NCBI GenBank assembly: GCA_963805495.1
Contig: CAWDUQ010000004.1
Coordinates: forward strand, 372,001-436,000
Length of the DNA: 64,000 nucleotides
Direction of reading: 5' to 3'
Source: DAHUXD01 sp963805495
GTDB lineage: Bacteria > Acidobacteriota > Thermoanaerobaculia > UBA5066 > Gp7-AA6
The notes beneath the pieces were generated by a model. That model did not search any database. It saw only the letters and a list, made by a program, of their open reading frames with translations, and was not told where the DNA came from. Below are positions 28,233-36,186 of the stretch, in pieces. The position numbers and the translations under genes are program-made. Positions within the stretch are counted from its first letter, which is position 1. Every line of letters starts with the position of its first letter.

Positions 28233-29410
28233 AGCTGCCGCGGGGATTCGTCGCTTCGGGAGTCCGTTCCGGAGTTCGCAAGAGCCGTCCCGACCTGGCG
28301 CTGATCGTGGCGGAGGGAGGCGCCACGGCGGCGGCGATCTTCACGCGCAATCGTTTTCCGGCCGCCCCTGTCGCCCTGTCGCGGGCGGCCCTCCGCAAGA
28401 GCGGCGGGCGTGTTCGCGCGGCCGTCGTCAACTCCGGCTGCGCCAACGCCATCACCGGCCGCGCCGGAACCGCGTGCGCCCTGCGCGTGCGCCGCCGGGC
28501 GGCCGAGCTGCTCGGGTGCGATCCGGCCGAGATCTTTCTCGCTTCGACGGGCGTGATCGGCGTCCCGCTGCCGGACGCGAAGATCCGGGCGGCGCTGCCC
28601 GACGCGGCGGCGCGTCTTTCCCCGGGCGGGCTCGACGCCGCATCGCAAGCCATCCTCACGACCGACGTCGGGCCGAAGGTCGCCGCGGCGAGCTTCCGGG
28701 TTCGCGGCCGCCTCGCCCGGATCGTGGGCTTCGCCAAGGGCGCGGGAATGATCCATCCGAACATGGCGACGATGCTGGCCTTCGTGATGACCGACGCGCC
28801 GGCCTCGCCGGCGTACCTGCAGGCGGCCTTGCGCCGCGCCGCCGACGACAGCTTCAATGCGATCTCGGTCGACGGCGACACGTCGACCAACGACACGGTG
28901 TTGCTGATGGCCTCGGGCCGCGTCGGGGGGCCCCCGCTCGCCGGCGGCCCGGAGGCGGCCGATTTCGAGCGCGCGCTCCAGGCGGTCTGCGCCGAGCTGG
29001 CGTGGCGGATCGTCCGGGACGGCGAAGGGGCGACACGCGTGATGGACGTCCACGTCCGCGGCGCGGCGTCCGTCCGGGACGCCCGCCTGGCCGCCCACGC
29101 GGTCGCGACCTCGCCGCTCGTCAAGACGGCGCTCCACGGGGGCGACCCGAACTGGGGCCGGATCCTCGCCGCCGTGGGCCGCAGCGGAGCCCGGTTCTCG
29201 GGGCGGCGCACCTCGCTGAGCGCGGGAGGCGTTCTCCTCGTCTCCCGGGGCGAGCCCGTCGGCTATCGCGAGCGCGACGCGGCGCGGGTCTTCGCGCGCG
29301 AGCGCGTGCCGCTCACGATCGACCTCGGCGCCGGGACGGCGAGCGCCCGGGTCCTGGCGAGCGACCTCGGCCACGACTACGTGTCGCTCAACGCCGACTA
29401 TCGCAGCTGA
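28229..29410 (+). CDS. argJ: Glutamate N-acetyltransferase / ornithine acetyltransferase
   Basis: A 393-residue autoprocessing enzyme. Self-cleavage precedes T181 in NMATMLAF, giving two subunits; T181 becomes the nucleophile. Ornithine acetyltransferase moves the acetyl group from N-acetylornithine to glutamate, recycling it, and bifunctional forms can also acetylate glutamate from acetyl-CoA. FNAISVDGDTSTNDTV and the conserved STGVIG blocks are present. No argA or argE accompanies it, so acetyl recycling, and possibly the first step, depend on ArgJ. It ends the arg operon. Confidence 0.94.
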   Translation: MKLPRGFVASGVRSGVRKSRPDLALIVAEGGATAAAIFTRNRFPAAPVALSRAALRKSGGRVRAAVVNSGCANAITGRAGTACALRVRRRAAELLGCDPAEIFLASTGVIGVPLPDAKIRAALPDAAARLSPGGLDAASQAILTTDVGPKVAAASFRVRGRLARIVGFAKGAGMIHPNMATMLAFVMTDAPASPAYLQAALRRAADDSFNAISVDGDTSTNDTVLLMASGRVGGPPLAGGPEAADFERALQAVCAELAWRIVRDGEGATRVMDVHVRGAASVRDARLAAHAVATSPLVKTALHGGDPNWGRILAAVGRSGARFSGRRTSLSAGGVLLVSRGEPVGYRERDAARVFARERVPLTIDLGAGTASARVLASDLGHDYVSLNADYRS

Positions 29411-29443
29411 CCGACTCGCCCCGCCACCCGGCGAGGAACGAAT

Positions 29444-29449
29444 TAGAAT
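29444..29449 (+). promoter_or_regulatory. -10-like TAGAAT directly before mqnC
   Basis: TAGAAT ends 8 bases before the mqnC ATG. No Shine-Dalgarno sequence is visible, so the message would be leaderless. Lets mqnC be expressed independently of arginine control. Confidence 0.5.
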
Positions 29450-29457
29450 GGGCCCTG

Positions 29458-30636
29458 ATGACGGGCCGGCGCACTCAGGACATCCTCGACCGGACGCTCG
29501 CGGGCCAACGCCTGCCCGCGGCCGACGCCGTGACCCTGCTCGAGGAGGGCAACCTGCTCGAGCTCGGCGCCGCGGCGACGGAAGTCCGCAACCGCAACAA
29601 CGACCCGTCGGTCGCGACCTACATCGTCGACCGGAACATCAACTACACCAACGTCTGCGTCTACCGCTGCCAGTTCTGCGCGTTCTACCGGCCGTCGGCC
29701 GACCACCCTGAGGCCTACGTGCTCTCGCACGAGCAGATCGGCGAGAAGATCCAGGAGACGCTCGACCTCGGCGGCACGGGCGTCCTGCTCCAGGGCGGCG
29801 TGCATGCGGACCTTCCGTTCTCGTTCTACGAGGACATGTTCCGGTTCATCCGGTCGACGTTTCCGACGATCCACCTCCACGCGCTCTCGGCGCCCGAGGT
29901 CTATTTCCTGCAGAAGATCACGAAGTGGCCGATGCGCGACGTCATCGCAAGGTTGAAGGACGCAGGGCTCCAGTCGATTCCCGGGGGCGGCGCCGAGATC
30001 CTCGAGGACTCGGTCCGCAAGCGCATCTGGTCCCTGACCAAGGCCCCGACGGAGAAGTGGATCGACGTCCACGAGACGGCCCACGGCCTCGGCATGCGCA
30101 CGACGGCGACCATGATGTTCGGTGTGGGGGAGACCTGTGCGCATCGGGTCGAGCACATGCAGGTCGTCCGGGACCTCCAGGACCGCACGGGCGGCTTCAC
30201 GGCCTGGATCCCCTGGACCTTCCAGAAGGAAAACACCGAGCTCGACGGCAAGGTCGACGAGGCCGGCGGCTTCGAGTACCTGAAGACCCTCGCCGTGTCG
30301 CGCCTGTTCCTCGACAACATCCGCCACGTCCAGGGCTCCTGGGTCACGCAGGGCCCGAAGATCGGCCAGGTGTCGCTTTCTTTCGGCGGCGACGACCTCG
30401 GCTCGATCATGATCGAGGAAAACGTGGTCTATGCCGCCGGCGCCCGGAACCGCATGTCGCAGGGCGAGATGCGGCGCGTCATCGCGGACGCGGGCTACAC
30501 GCCGGTGCAACGGCGCACGCTCTACGACGCGTGCCGGGAGCCGTGCTGCGCGGGCGCGATCCCGGTCCCGAAGGCGCACCCGTCCGGGCTTCCGGTCCTC
30601 GGCGAGGGCCTCGACTCCAGCCTCGCCTCGGCGTAG
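29458..30636 (+). CDS. mqnC: Cyclic dehypoxanthinylfutalosine synthase (radical SAM)
   Basis: A 392-residue radical SAM enzyme of menaquinone synthesis by the futalosine route. The cluster motif CxxxCxxC is C67, C71 and C74 (CVYRCQFCAFYRP). VATYIVDRNINYTNVC and GTGVLLQGGVH blocks match MqnC rather than MqnE. It cyclises dehypoxanthinylfutalosine. The frame extends far upstream through argJ but the ATG at 29458 starts the recognisable family. Downstream is the convergent kinase gene. mqnB and mqnD are not in the window. Confidence 0.9.
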   Translation: MTGRRTQDILDRTLAGQRLPAADAVTLLEEGNLLELGAAATEVRNRNNDPSVATYIVDRNINYTNVCVYRCQFCAFYRPSADHPEAYVLSHEQIGEKIQETLDLGGTGVLLQGGVHADLPFSFYEDMFRFIRSTFPTIHLHALSAPEVYFLQKITKWPMRDVIARLKDAGLQSIPGGGAEILEDSVRKRIWSLTKAPTEKWIDVHETAHGLGMRTTATMMFGVGETCAHRVEHMQVVRDLQDRTGGFTAWIPWTFQKENTELDGKVDEAGGFEYLKTLAVSRLFLDNIRHVQGSWVTQGPKIGQVSLSFGGDDLGSIMIEENVVYAAGARNRMSQGEMRRVIADAGYTPVQRRTLYDACREPCCAGAIPVPKAHPSGLPVLGEGLDSSLASA

Positions 30637-30698
30637 CTCGTCACACCGCTCGAGAGTCGGTCGCGGAGTGGCCACCCGCCATCGGGCGGCCTTTCGGG

Positions 30699-31739
30699 CT
30701 AGGGCCGGGAGGAGGCCGGAGCCGCGTCCTGGTGGCTTCCGCTCTGGCGCCCCCGCTCCCAGCACGACCCGGCCCAGAGGCCCAGGACGAAGAGCAGAAC
30801 GCCCCCGATCGCGCGGAGCATGACGCGCGTGCGGCGGTGCTTCCAGGGCGGCTCCGTGCGGAACTGGACCCGCCCGGCCGCCCGGGAGATCCGTTCGGCC
30901 TGCCAGGCCCGCAGGTCGAGGAGGAGGTCCCGGGCGGTCTGGTAGCGATCGGCCGGGTCCTTCTCGAGGGCGCGGAAAACGAACCCCCGCAGCCCCTCCG
31001 GAATTTTTTCCGCCTCCGGATGGCTCTTCGGGTCGTCGCGCAGCACGGCCCCCAAGGTTTCGACCGGGCTTTCGCGCGCGAAGGCGCGGCGGCCGGTGAG
31101 CATCTCGTAGAAGGTCGCGCCGAGCGAAAAGATGTCGGTCCGCGCGTCGATGGGTTTGCCCCGGACCTGCTCGGGCGACATGTACCCGGCCGTGCCGACC
31201 AGAAACTGAGAGCTCGTATGCGTCTTTCGCGCCCCGGCGATGCCCGGCGTGCGCGCCGGCTGCTCGATGCGCGCGATGCCGAAGTCGAGGATCTTGGCCC
31301 GGCCCTCGTTGGTCACGAAGATGTTGTCGGGCTTGATGTCGCGGTGGATGATCCCCCGCAGGTGTGCGGCCGCGAGGCCATCGGCGATTTGTGCGGCGAT
31401 CTCCACCGATTTTTCCGGGGCAATCGCGCCGCTCCGCAGGCGCTCGGCGAGGGACTCGCCCTGGAGGAGCTCGGTGACCGCCCACGGAATCGCGCGGAAC
31501 GACCCCGTGTCGTGAATGGCCATGATGTTGGGGTGGTTGAGGGCGGCGACGGCGCGCGTCTCGCGATCGAAGCGGGCGAGGCTGTCGGCGTCGTGCGCGG
31601 CCGCGTCGGGCAGCATCTTCAGCGCGACCTCGCGGCTGAGGCGGTTGTCGCGGGCCCGGTAAACCTCGCCCATCCCGCCGCGTGCCAGCGGCGCCAGGAT
31701 CTCGTAGGGCCCGATCTGCTCTCCGGTCTCCAGGGACAT
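30699..31739 (-). CDS. Membrane-anchored Ser/Thr protein kinase
   Basis: A 346-residue PknB-type kinase. The glycine loop is LARGGMGEVYRARD, catalytic Lys41 lies in VALKML, HRDIKPDNIF is the catalytic loop and DFGIARI the Mg loop; the activation loop ends in GTAGYMSPEQ. One membrane helix lies near the C-terminus (about 309-326, AIGGVLLFVLGLWAG), leaving only a short Ser/Pro-rich tail outside, so there is no sensory domain. The ATG at 31739 is preceded by TATCCT at 7 bases. It diverges from sixA and converges with mqnC. Confidence 0.92.
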   Translation of the reverse strand: MSLETGEQIGPYEILAPLARGGMGEVYRARDNRLSREVALKMLPDAAAHDADSLARFDRETRAVAALNHPNIMAIHDTGSFRAIPWAVTELLQGESLAERLRSGAIAPEKSVEIAAQIADGLAAAHLRGIIHRDIKPDNIFVTNEGRAKILDFGIARIEQPARTPGIAGARKTHTSSQFLVGTAGYMSPEQVRGKPIDARTDIFSLGATFYEMLTGRRAFARESPVETLGAVLRDDPKSHPEAEKIPEGLRGFVFRALEKDPADRYQTARDLLLDLRAWQAERISRAAGRVQFRTEPPWKHRRTRVMLRAIGGVLLFVLGLWAGSCWERGRQSGSHQDAAPASSRP

Positions 31740-31746
31740 TGCAATA

Positions 31747-31752
31747 AGGATA
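31747..31752 (-). promoter_or_regulatory. -10-like TATCCT before the kinase, leaderless
   Basis: On the minus strand TATCCT ends 7 bases before the kinase ATG with no Shine-Dalgarno sequence in between. The 41-base divergent gap holds a mirror-image site for sixA. Confidence 0.45.
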
Positions 31753-31765
31753 TCCGTCTCTCGGC

Positions 31766-31771
31766 TACACT
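31766..31771 (+). promoter_or_regulatory. -10-like TACACT before sixA
   Basis: TACACT ends 9 bases before the sixA ATG. GGAGGA abuts the ATG, too close for a normal Shine-Dalgarno sequence. Confidence 0.4.
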
Positions 31772-31780
31772 GGTGGAGGA

Positions 31781-32275
31781 ATGGAGATCTGGCTGTTGCG
31801 GCATGCGTCCGCGGAGGACCGGGCCGATTCCGGGAAGGACGCCGATCGGACCCTGACGGAGGACGGCCACAAGCGGGCGCGCGAGGTCGCGCGGGGGATC
31901 GCGGAGCTCGAGCCGGGCATCCAGGTCGTCCTGACCTCACCGTACGCGCGGGCTCGCCAGACTGCGGATCCGGTCGTGCGGGCGCTGCACCTCCAGGAAA
32001 AGCTTCGCGAAACGCAGGCCCTCGAGCCCTCGAGCGACCCGGAGGAAATCCTCGACGAGGTCCGCGCGGAGAAGGTCGAGGCGATCCTCCTCGTGGGCCA
32101 CGAGCCGCACCTGGGAGCCCTTCTCGGGCGCCTGGTGGCGGGCCGGCCGGGTCTCGAGATCCCGATGCGCAAGGCCGCCGCCGCACGGCTGAGCTGGTCG
32201 GGCTCGGGGGCGGCGACGCTGCGCGCGCTCCTGCCTTCGAAGATCCTCGCCCGAGTCGGCGCCGGCAAGGGCTGA
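31781..32275 (+). CDS. sixA: Phosphohistidine phosphatase SixA
   Basis: A 164-residue histidine-phosphatase-superfamily enzyme. Catalytic R7-H8 lie in WLLRHASAE, and the second conserved His is in LLVGHEPHLG. The compact length and DRTLTEDGHKRA segment fit SixA, which removes phosphate from histidine of phosphotransfer proteins. The partner is not in view. It diverges from a Ser/Thr kinase by 41 bases, which may co-regulate opposing phosphorylation activities, but this is inference. Confidence 0.9.
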   Translation: MEIWLLRHASAEDRADSGKDADRTLTEDGHKRAREVARGIAELEPGIQVVLTSPYARARQTADPVVRALHLQEKLRETQALEPSSDPEEILDEVRAEKVEAILLVGHEPHLGALLGRLVAGRPGLEIPMRKAAAARLSWSGSGAATLRALLPSKILARVGAGKG

Positions 32276-32288
32276 GGCCGGCGACAGA

Positions 32289-32314
32289 GTCGGGGCGGCC
32301 CCTTGCGGCCGCCC
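32289..32314. repeat. GGGCGGCC palindromic repeat, inverted copy 1
   Basis: A hairpin with 8-base perfect arms GGGCGGCC and GGCCGCCC around CCTTGC. It is the reverse complement of the 25-base repeats at 42318-42342 and 45722-45746, with one extra C. It lies downstream of sixA and could act as a terminator hairpin, though only TTAT follows. Confidence 0.65.
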
Positions 32315-32376
32315 TTATCCGGTATCATTCCCATCCGTTTCGTGATCGTTCGAAAGTCGCTGGGAGGAGGAACGGC

Positions 32377-33018
32377 ATGGGTAAGCTCGGCCTCGGGTGT
32401 CTCGCGATCCTCGTCATTCTCGTGGTGATCCTCGGCATTTCATTCGCCGGGACCTACAACAAGCTGGTGACGAAGGGCCAGGACGTCGACCGCTCGTGGT
32501 CGGAAGTCGAGAACCAGTACCAGCGGCGCGCGGACCTCATCCCCAATCTCGTCTCGACCGTCCAGGGCGCGGCGAATTTCGAGAAGGAAACGCTGACCGC
32601 CGTCACCGAGGCGCGGGCCTCGGTCGGCCGCGCGACGATAACGCCCGGCAAGGCGCCGGCCGACGCCGAGACGCTCGCCCGCTTTCAGCAGGCGCAGGAC
32701 CAGCTCGGATCCGCGCTCCAGCGGCTCCTCGTCGTCTCGGAGCGTTACCCGGAGCTCAAGGCCAACCAGAACTTCCGCGACCTCCAGGCGCAGCTCGAGG
32801 GCACCGAGAACCGCATCACGGTCGCCCGCCAGCGATTCAACGAGTCGGCCCAGGACTACAACACCGTCCTGAAGAAGTTCCCCACCAACCTGATCGCGGG
32901 GTTCCTCGGCTTCAAGGAGAAGCCGTACTTCAAGGCCATTACGCCGGGAGCGGAGCAGGCGCCCAAGGTCCAGTTCAACTTCAACAACCCGGCGCCGACC
33001 GCGGCGCCGGCGCAGTAG
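32377..33018 (+). CDS. LemA family membrane protein
   Basis: A 213-residue protein. An N-terminal membrane helix (about 5-25) is followed by a long helical hairpin domain, with YNKLVTKGQDVDRSWSEVENQYQRRADL being characteristic of LemA. The rest is soluble and helical to a Pro/Ala tail. GGAGGAGG gives a strong Shine-Dalgarno sequence. Two TPM-domain genes follow at 43 and 6 bases, a grouping common in bacteria. The physiological role is not established; membrane stress or transport functions are only suggested. Confidence 0.93.
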   Translation: MGKLGLGCLAILVILVVILGISFAGTYNKLVTKGQDVDRSWSEVENQYQRRADLIPNLVSTVQGAANFEKETLTAVTEARASVGRATITPGKAPADAETLARFQQAQDQLGSALQRLLVVSERYPELKANQNFRDLQAQLEGTENRITVARQRFNESAQDYNTVLKKFPTNLIAGFLGFKEKPYFKAITPGAEQAPKVQFNFNNPAPTAAPAQ

Positions 33019-33061
33019 GATCCGGCAATCCGTAAGCCGTAGGCAGGGAACGGGGGCAGGA

Positions 33062-33847
33062 TTGGGCCGGGGGGCGCGGCGCGCGGTTGCTCTGGCGGCG
33101 CTGGCCGTCCTCCTCGCCGGGGTCGCGCTCGCCGACCGCTACGACGCGCAGATCCCGGAGAAGCCGCAGCGCTACGTCACCGACCGGGCCGGCGTCTTCG
33201 GTCCCGGCGAGGCCGAGGCCCTCAACGCGAAGCTCGAGCAGTTCGAGCGCGACACCTCCGACCAGATCCTCGTGTGGGTCGACCGGAAACTCCCCGAAGG
33301 CTTCACGCTCGAGGACTTCACCGTTCGGGCCGGGCAGAAGTGGGGCGCGGGCCGGAAGAAAGAAGACAACGGCGCCATCCTCTTCGTCTTCACCGAGGAC
33401 CGGAAGGTCCGCATCGAAACCGGCTACGGGCTCGAGGGCGCGATCCCCGATGCGATCGCCAAGCGGATCATCGATGAAGAGATCGTCCCCCGTTTCCGGG
33501 CGGGCGACTATCCTGGCGGCATCGACGCGGGCGCCGGGGCGATGATGGCGGCCGCCAGGGGCGAGTATCGTGGGACCGGCCGGACCGTGGACGAGGGGCG
33601 GCGCCGCGGCCAGGGCCAGCTCTCGGGCTGCGCGGTGGCGGCGATTTTCTTCGGAGTCTTCGTGTTCCTTCCGATCTTCATGCGAGGGCGGCGCGCGTTT
33701 CGCTCGCACGGGGGTCGCGGCTGGTGGACGGGCGGCGGAGGCTGGGGCGGCGGGGGCTTCGGAGGAGGCTTCGGCGGCGGAGGAGGCGGGGGTTTCTCCG
33801 GCGGAGGCGGCTCGTTCGGGGGCGGCGGCGCCTCGGGAAGCTGGTAG
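33062..33847 (+). CDS. TPM-domain protein with glycine-rich tail (YgcG-like)
   Basis: A 261-residue protein from a TTG start. A signal peptide ends near residue 24, followed by a TPM domain (about 35-160, YVTDRAGVFGPGEAEALNAKL, DNGAILFVFTEDRKVRIETGYGLEG) and a membrane helix (about 182-202) after which comes a Gly/Ser-rich tail. This TPM-TM-glycine-rich layout is often annotated YgcG or, loosely, methanol dehydrogenase-like. It likely acts in the periplasm. It is cotranscribed with lemA and a second TPM gene. Confidence 0.85.
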   Translation: MGRGARRAVALAALAVLLAGVALADRYDAQIPEKPQRYVTDRAGVFGPGEAEALNAKLEQFERDTSDQILVWVDRKLPEGFTLEDFTVRAGQKWGAGRKKEDNGAILFVFTEDRKVRIETGYGLEGAIPDAIAKRIIDEEIVPRFRAGDYPGGIDAGAGAMMAAARGEYRGTGRTVDEGRRRGQGQLSGCAVAAIFFGVFVFLPIFMRGRRAFRSHGGRGWWTGGGGWGGGGFGGGFGGGGGGGFSGGGGSFGGGGASGSW

Positions 33848-33853
33848 CGCACG

Positions 33854-34282
33854 ATGGCCAGTTACTTTTCCGACTTCGATTCGGACCGCATCGTCCAGGC
33901 GATCGCGTCGGCCGAGGGCCGCACCTCCGCCGAAATCCGCGTCCACGTCACCCGGCGCGTGCCGAAGGACATCGAGGAGCGTGCGCTGCGACGCTTCCAT
34001 CTCCTCGGCATGACGAAGACCGCCGGCCGGAACGGCGTGCTGCTCTACATCGCTCCGCGCGCGAAGAAGTTCCGCGTGCTCGGAGACGTGGCGATCCACG
34101 AGAAGGCCGGCCAGGACTTCTGGACCGGGGTCGCGGCGTCGCTCGAGGAGCGTTTTCGCAAGGGCGAATTCACCGAAGGCGTCCTCGACGCCATCGGGCG
34201 CGTGGCCGAGACGCTCTCGAGGCACTTTCCCCGCCAGGCGGACGATCGCGACGAGCTGCCGAACACGATCGACGAGGACTGA
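33854..34282 (+). CDS. Second, short TPM-domain protein
   Basis: A 142-residue soluble protein beginning 6 bases after the preceding gene. It consists of a single TPM-like domain (SAEGRTSAEIRVHVTRR, GVLLYIAPRAKKFRVLGD) without a signal peptide or membrane helix, unlike its neighbour. It presumably acts in the cytoplasm or with the membrane protein next to it. TPM proteins have been linked to photosystem II repair in plants, but in bacteria the role is unknown. The C-terminus is acidic. Confidence 0.8.
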   Translation: MASYFSDFDSDRIVQAIASAEGRTSAEIRVHVTRRVPKDIEERALRRFHLLGMTKTAGRNGVLLYIAPRAKKFRVLGDVAIHEKAGQDFWTGVAASLEERFRKGEFTEGVLDAIGRVAETLSRHFPRQADDRDELPNTIDED

Positions 34283-34315
34283 GATTTCTCCCTAAGTCAT
34301 TGATCCCGTGAGGGG

Positions 34316-34343
34316 TTGACATTGGCCGGGAAACCTTTATGAT
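34316..34343 (+). promoter_or_regulatory. Sigma-70 promoter of the rplU-rpmA block
   Basis: TTGACA, 16-base spacer, TATGAT: one of the strongest promoters here. TATGAT ends 10 bases before the rplU ATG, leaving a leader of only a few bases and no Shine-Dalgarno sequence. Confidence 0.8.
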
Positions 34344-34353
34344 TCGCCGCTCT

Positions 34354-34680
34354 ATGTACGCCATCGTCCGCACCGGCGGGAAGCAGCTGAGGGTCGCCGC
34401 CGGCGACGTCGTCCGGATCGAAAAGCCGGCCGCCGAGAAGATCTCCAAGGGGGAGAAGCTGGTGCTTTCGGGGACGAGCGTCATTCTCGTTTCGGGCGAC
34501 GAGGGTGTCCGGACCGGCGCCGACGCCCTCAAGGGTGTGACCGTCCAGGCCAAGGTCCTCGGGACCGTGCGCACGCGCAAGGTCCTGGTCTTCAAGAAGA
34601 AGCGGACCAAGCAGTACCGGCGCACGAAAGGTCATCGCCAGACGATGATCGAAGTGCAGATCGAGGCGATCGAAGGGTAG
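34354..34680 (+). CDS. rplU: 50S ribosomal protein L21
   Basis: A 108-residue ribosomal protein. The start MYAIVRTGGKQLRV is the L21 N-terminus; an ATG 15 bases upstream (34339) lies inside the promoter -10 and is rejected. Conserved KVLVFKKKRTKQYRR and HRQTMIEVQI segments bind 23S rRNA. rpmA follows after 4 bases. The unusually short leader implies no long leader-based autoregulation, in contrast with many ribosomal operons. Confidence 0.98.
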   Translation: MYAIVRTGGKQLRVAAGDVVRIEKPAAEKISKGEKLVLSGTSVILVSGDEGVRTGADALKGVTVQAKVLGTVRTRKVLVFKKKRTKQYRRTKGHRQTMIEVQIEAIEG

Positions 34681-34684
34681 TTCC

Positions 34685-34942
34685 ATGGCACACAAAAAAG
34701 GACAGGGCTCTTCCCGCAACGGCCGCGACTCCAACTCCCAGCGCCTGGGCGTCAAGGCGTTCGGCGGCCAGAACGTCCCCGGCGGGACCATCCTCGTGCG
34801 CCAGCGCGGGACGAAGTTCTTTCCGGGCGTCAACGTCGGCCGGGGCAAGGACGACACGCTCTTCGCGAAGATCTCGGGCATCGTCCGGTTCCACGACAAG
34901 GGCCGCCTCGGGCGCCTCATCTCGATCGAGCCGGTCGCGTAG
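34685..34942 (+). CDS. rpmA: 50S ribosomal protein L27
   Basis: An 85-residue ribosomal protein near the peptidyl transferase centre. The N-terminus MAHKKGQGSSRNGRDS lacks a processing peptide, so it is of the direct type. GTILVRQRGTKFFPGVNVG is characteristic. It is cotranscribed with rplU and normally with obgE, but here a repeat element lies between rpmA and obgE. Confidence 0.98.
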   Translation: MAHKKGQGSSRNGRDSNSQRLGVKAFGGQNVPGGTILVRQRGTKFFPGVNVGRGKDDTLFAKISGIVRFHDKGRLGRLISIEPVA

Positions 34943-35016
34943 CAGTCCGCAAGTCCCGCGGGCTTCGAGGGGCGGACGGAAAACAGCAGCCCGCCAGCAG
35001 CTCGCGCGCTTCGAGG

Positions 35017-35106
35017 GGGTCAGGTCTTCGATTTTCGGAGTTCCGGTCCTTGCGCGGCGTTATCGTGAGTTCGTTGGAACTCCGAGAATTCGAACACCTG
35101 ACCCCG
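35017..35106. repeat. GGGGTCAGG inverted-repeat element, copy A (90 bases)
   Basis: Begins GGGGTCAGGTCTTCGATTTT and ends with the near-complement ending ACACCTGACCCC. The arms, about 29 bases, are almost perfect inverted repeats. A second copy in opposite orientation lies at 59261-59350, also exactly 90 bases. Similarity to the second copy extends at least 50 bases further left (CGCGGGCTTCGAG, GCGCGCTTCGAG). No transposase is encoded, so it is a small non-autonomous or REP-like element. Confidence 0.85.
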
Positions 35107-35141
35107 AGCTCGGCCCCACCGCCTGACCCCGGGCACCGCTG

Positions 35142-36176
35142 ATGTTCATCGACACCGCCGAGATATTCGTCAAGGCCGGCGACGGCGGCAACGGCTGCAT
35201 CGCCTTCCGGCGCGAAAAGTTCGTGGCCAAGGGCGGGCCCAATGGCGGCGACGGCGGTCACGGCGGGTCGGTCTGGGCCGTCGCCGATCCGGCCTACAAC
35301 ACGCTCTACCATCTGCGGCACCAGAACCACTACCGTGCCGAACGCGGAGAGCACGGCATGGGCTCGAACTGCCACGGCAAGACCGGAGCCGACGTCGAAG
35401 TCCACCTGCCCCTCGGCTCCGTCGTTACGGACAGGGACAGCGGCGAGCGGGTCGCCGACCTCGTGACGGCGGGGGAGCGCGTCCTCCTCGTCAAAGGCGG
35501 CAACGGCGGATGGGGCAACCAGCACTTCGCGACGCCCACTCGCCAGGCGCCGCGCTTCGCCAAGCCGGGCCTGCCCGGCGGGGAGCGCCACCTCGCGATC
35601 GAGCTGAAGCTCCTGGCCGACGTCGCGATCATCGGGTTCCCCAACGCCGGCAAGTCGACGCTCATCTCGGCGATCTCGGCCGCGAAGCCGAAGATCGCCG
35701 ACTACCCGTTCACGACGCTGGTGCCTCACCTCGGCGTGGTGACGTCGTACGACGCCCGGACGCTCGTCGTGGCCGACATCCCGGGCCTGATCGAGGGCGC
35801 CCATCGCGGCGCGGGGCTCGGGCTGCAGTTCCTGAGGCACGTCGAGCGCTGCCGGCTCCTCTGCCATCTCGTCGACGCGTCCGCGGCGGGCGACGCCGAG
35901 GCCGACGTCGCGACGATCGAAGACGAGCTCGCGAAGTTCTCGAAGGATGTCTCCGGGCGTCCGCGCGTGATCGTCGCCTCGAAGGTCGACGCGGTGTCGG
36001 ATCCGCAACGCCTCGCCTCGATCCGGCGGGCGGCCGAGCGCCGGGGCCTGCCGTATTTCGAGATCTCGGCCGCCACGCACGCGGGGCTCCCGGAGCTCGT
36101 CGCGCACCTGTTCCATGCCGTGTCCGCGGCGCCCGCGCCAGAGCCCGAACCCGCCGCCGGGACCGACCGGGCCTAG
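35142..36176 (+). CDS. obgE: GTPase Obg
   Basis: A 344-residue ribosome-assembly GTPase. The glycine-rich OBG fold (FVKAGDGGNGCIAFRREKF) precedes the G domain, with G1 GFPNAGKST, G3 DIPGLIEGA and G4-like ASKVDA. The Pro/Ala-rich tail is short. It works with the large ribosomal subunit in maturation and stress response. The adjacent repeat element may give it a separate transcript. No Shine-Dalgarno sequence is obvious before the ATG. Confidence 0.97.
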   Translation: MFIDTAEIFVKAGDGGNGCIAFRREKFVAKGGPNGGDGGHGGSVWAVADPAYNTLYHLRHQNHYRAERGEHGMGSNCHGKTGADVEVHLPLGSVVTDRDSGERVADLVTAGERVLLVKGGNGGWGNQHFATPTRQAPRFAKPGLPGGERHLAIELKLLADVAIIGFPNAGKSTLISAISAAKPKIADYPFTTLVPHLGVVTSYDARTLVVADIPGLIEGAHRGAGLGLQFLRHVERCRLLCHLVDASAAGDAEADVATIEDELAKFSKDVSGRPRVIVASKVDAVSDPQRLASIRRAAERRGLPYFEISAATHAGLPELVAHLFHAVSAAPAPEPEPAAGTDRA

Positions 36177-36179
36177 ACT
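36174..36179 (+). promoter_or_regulatory. -10-like TAGACT before nadD
   Basis: TAGACT spans the obgE stop codon and ends 7 bases before the nadD ATG with no Shine-Dalgarno sequence. Confidence 0.45.
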
Positions 36180-36186
36180 GACGGCC

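Noticed and set aside
35017..35106. Complete insertion sequence
   Set aside because: No transposase frame lies within or beside the 90-base element, so it is not autonomous.
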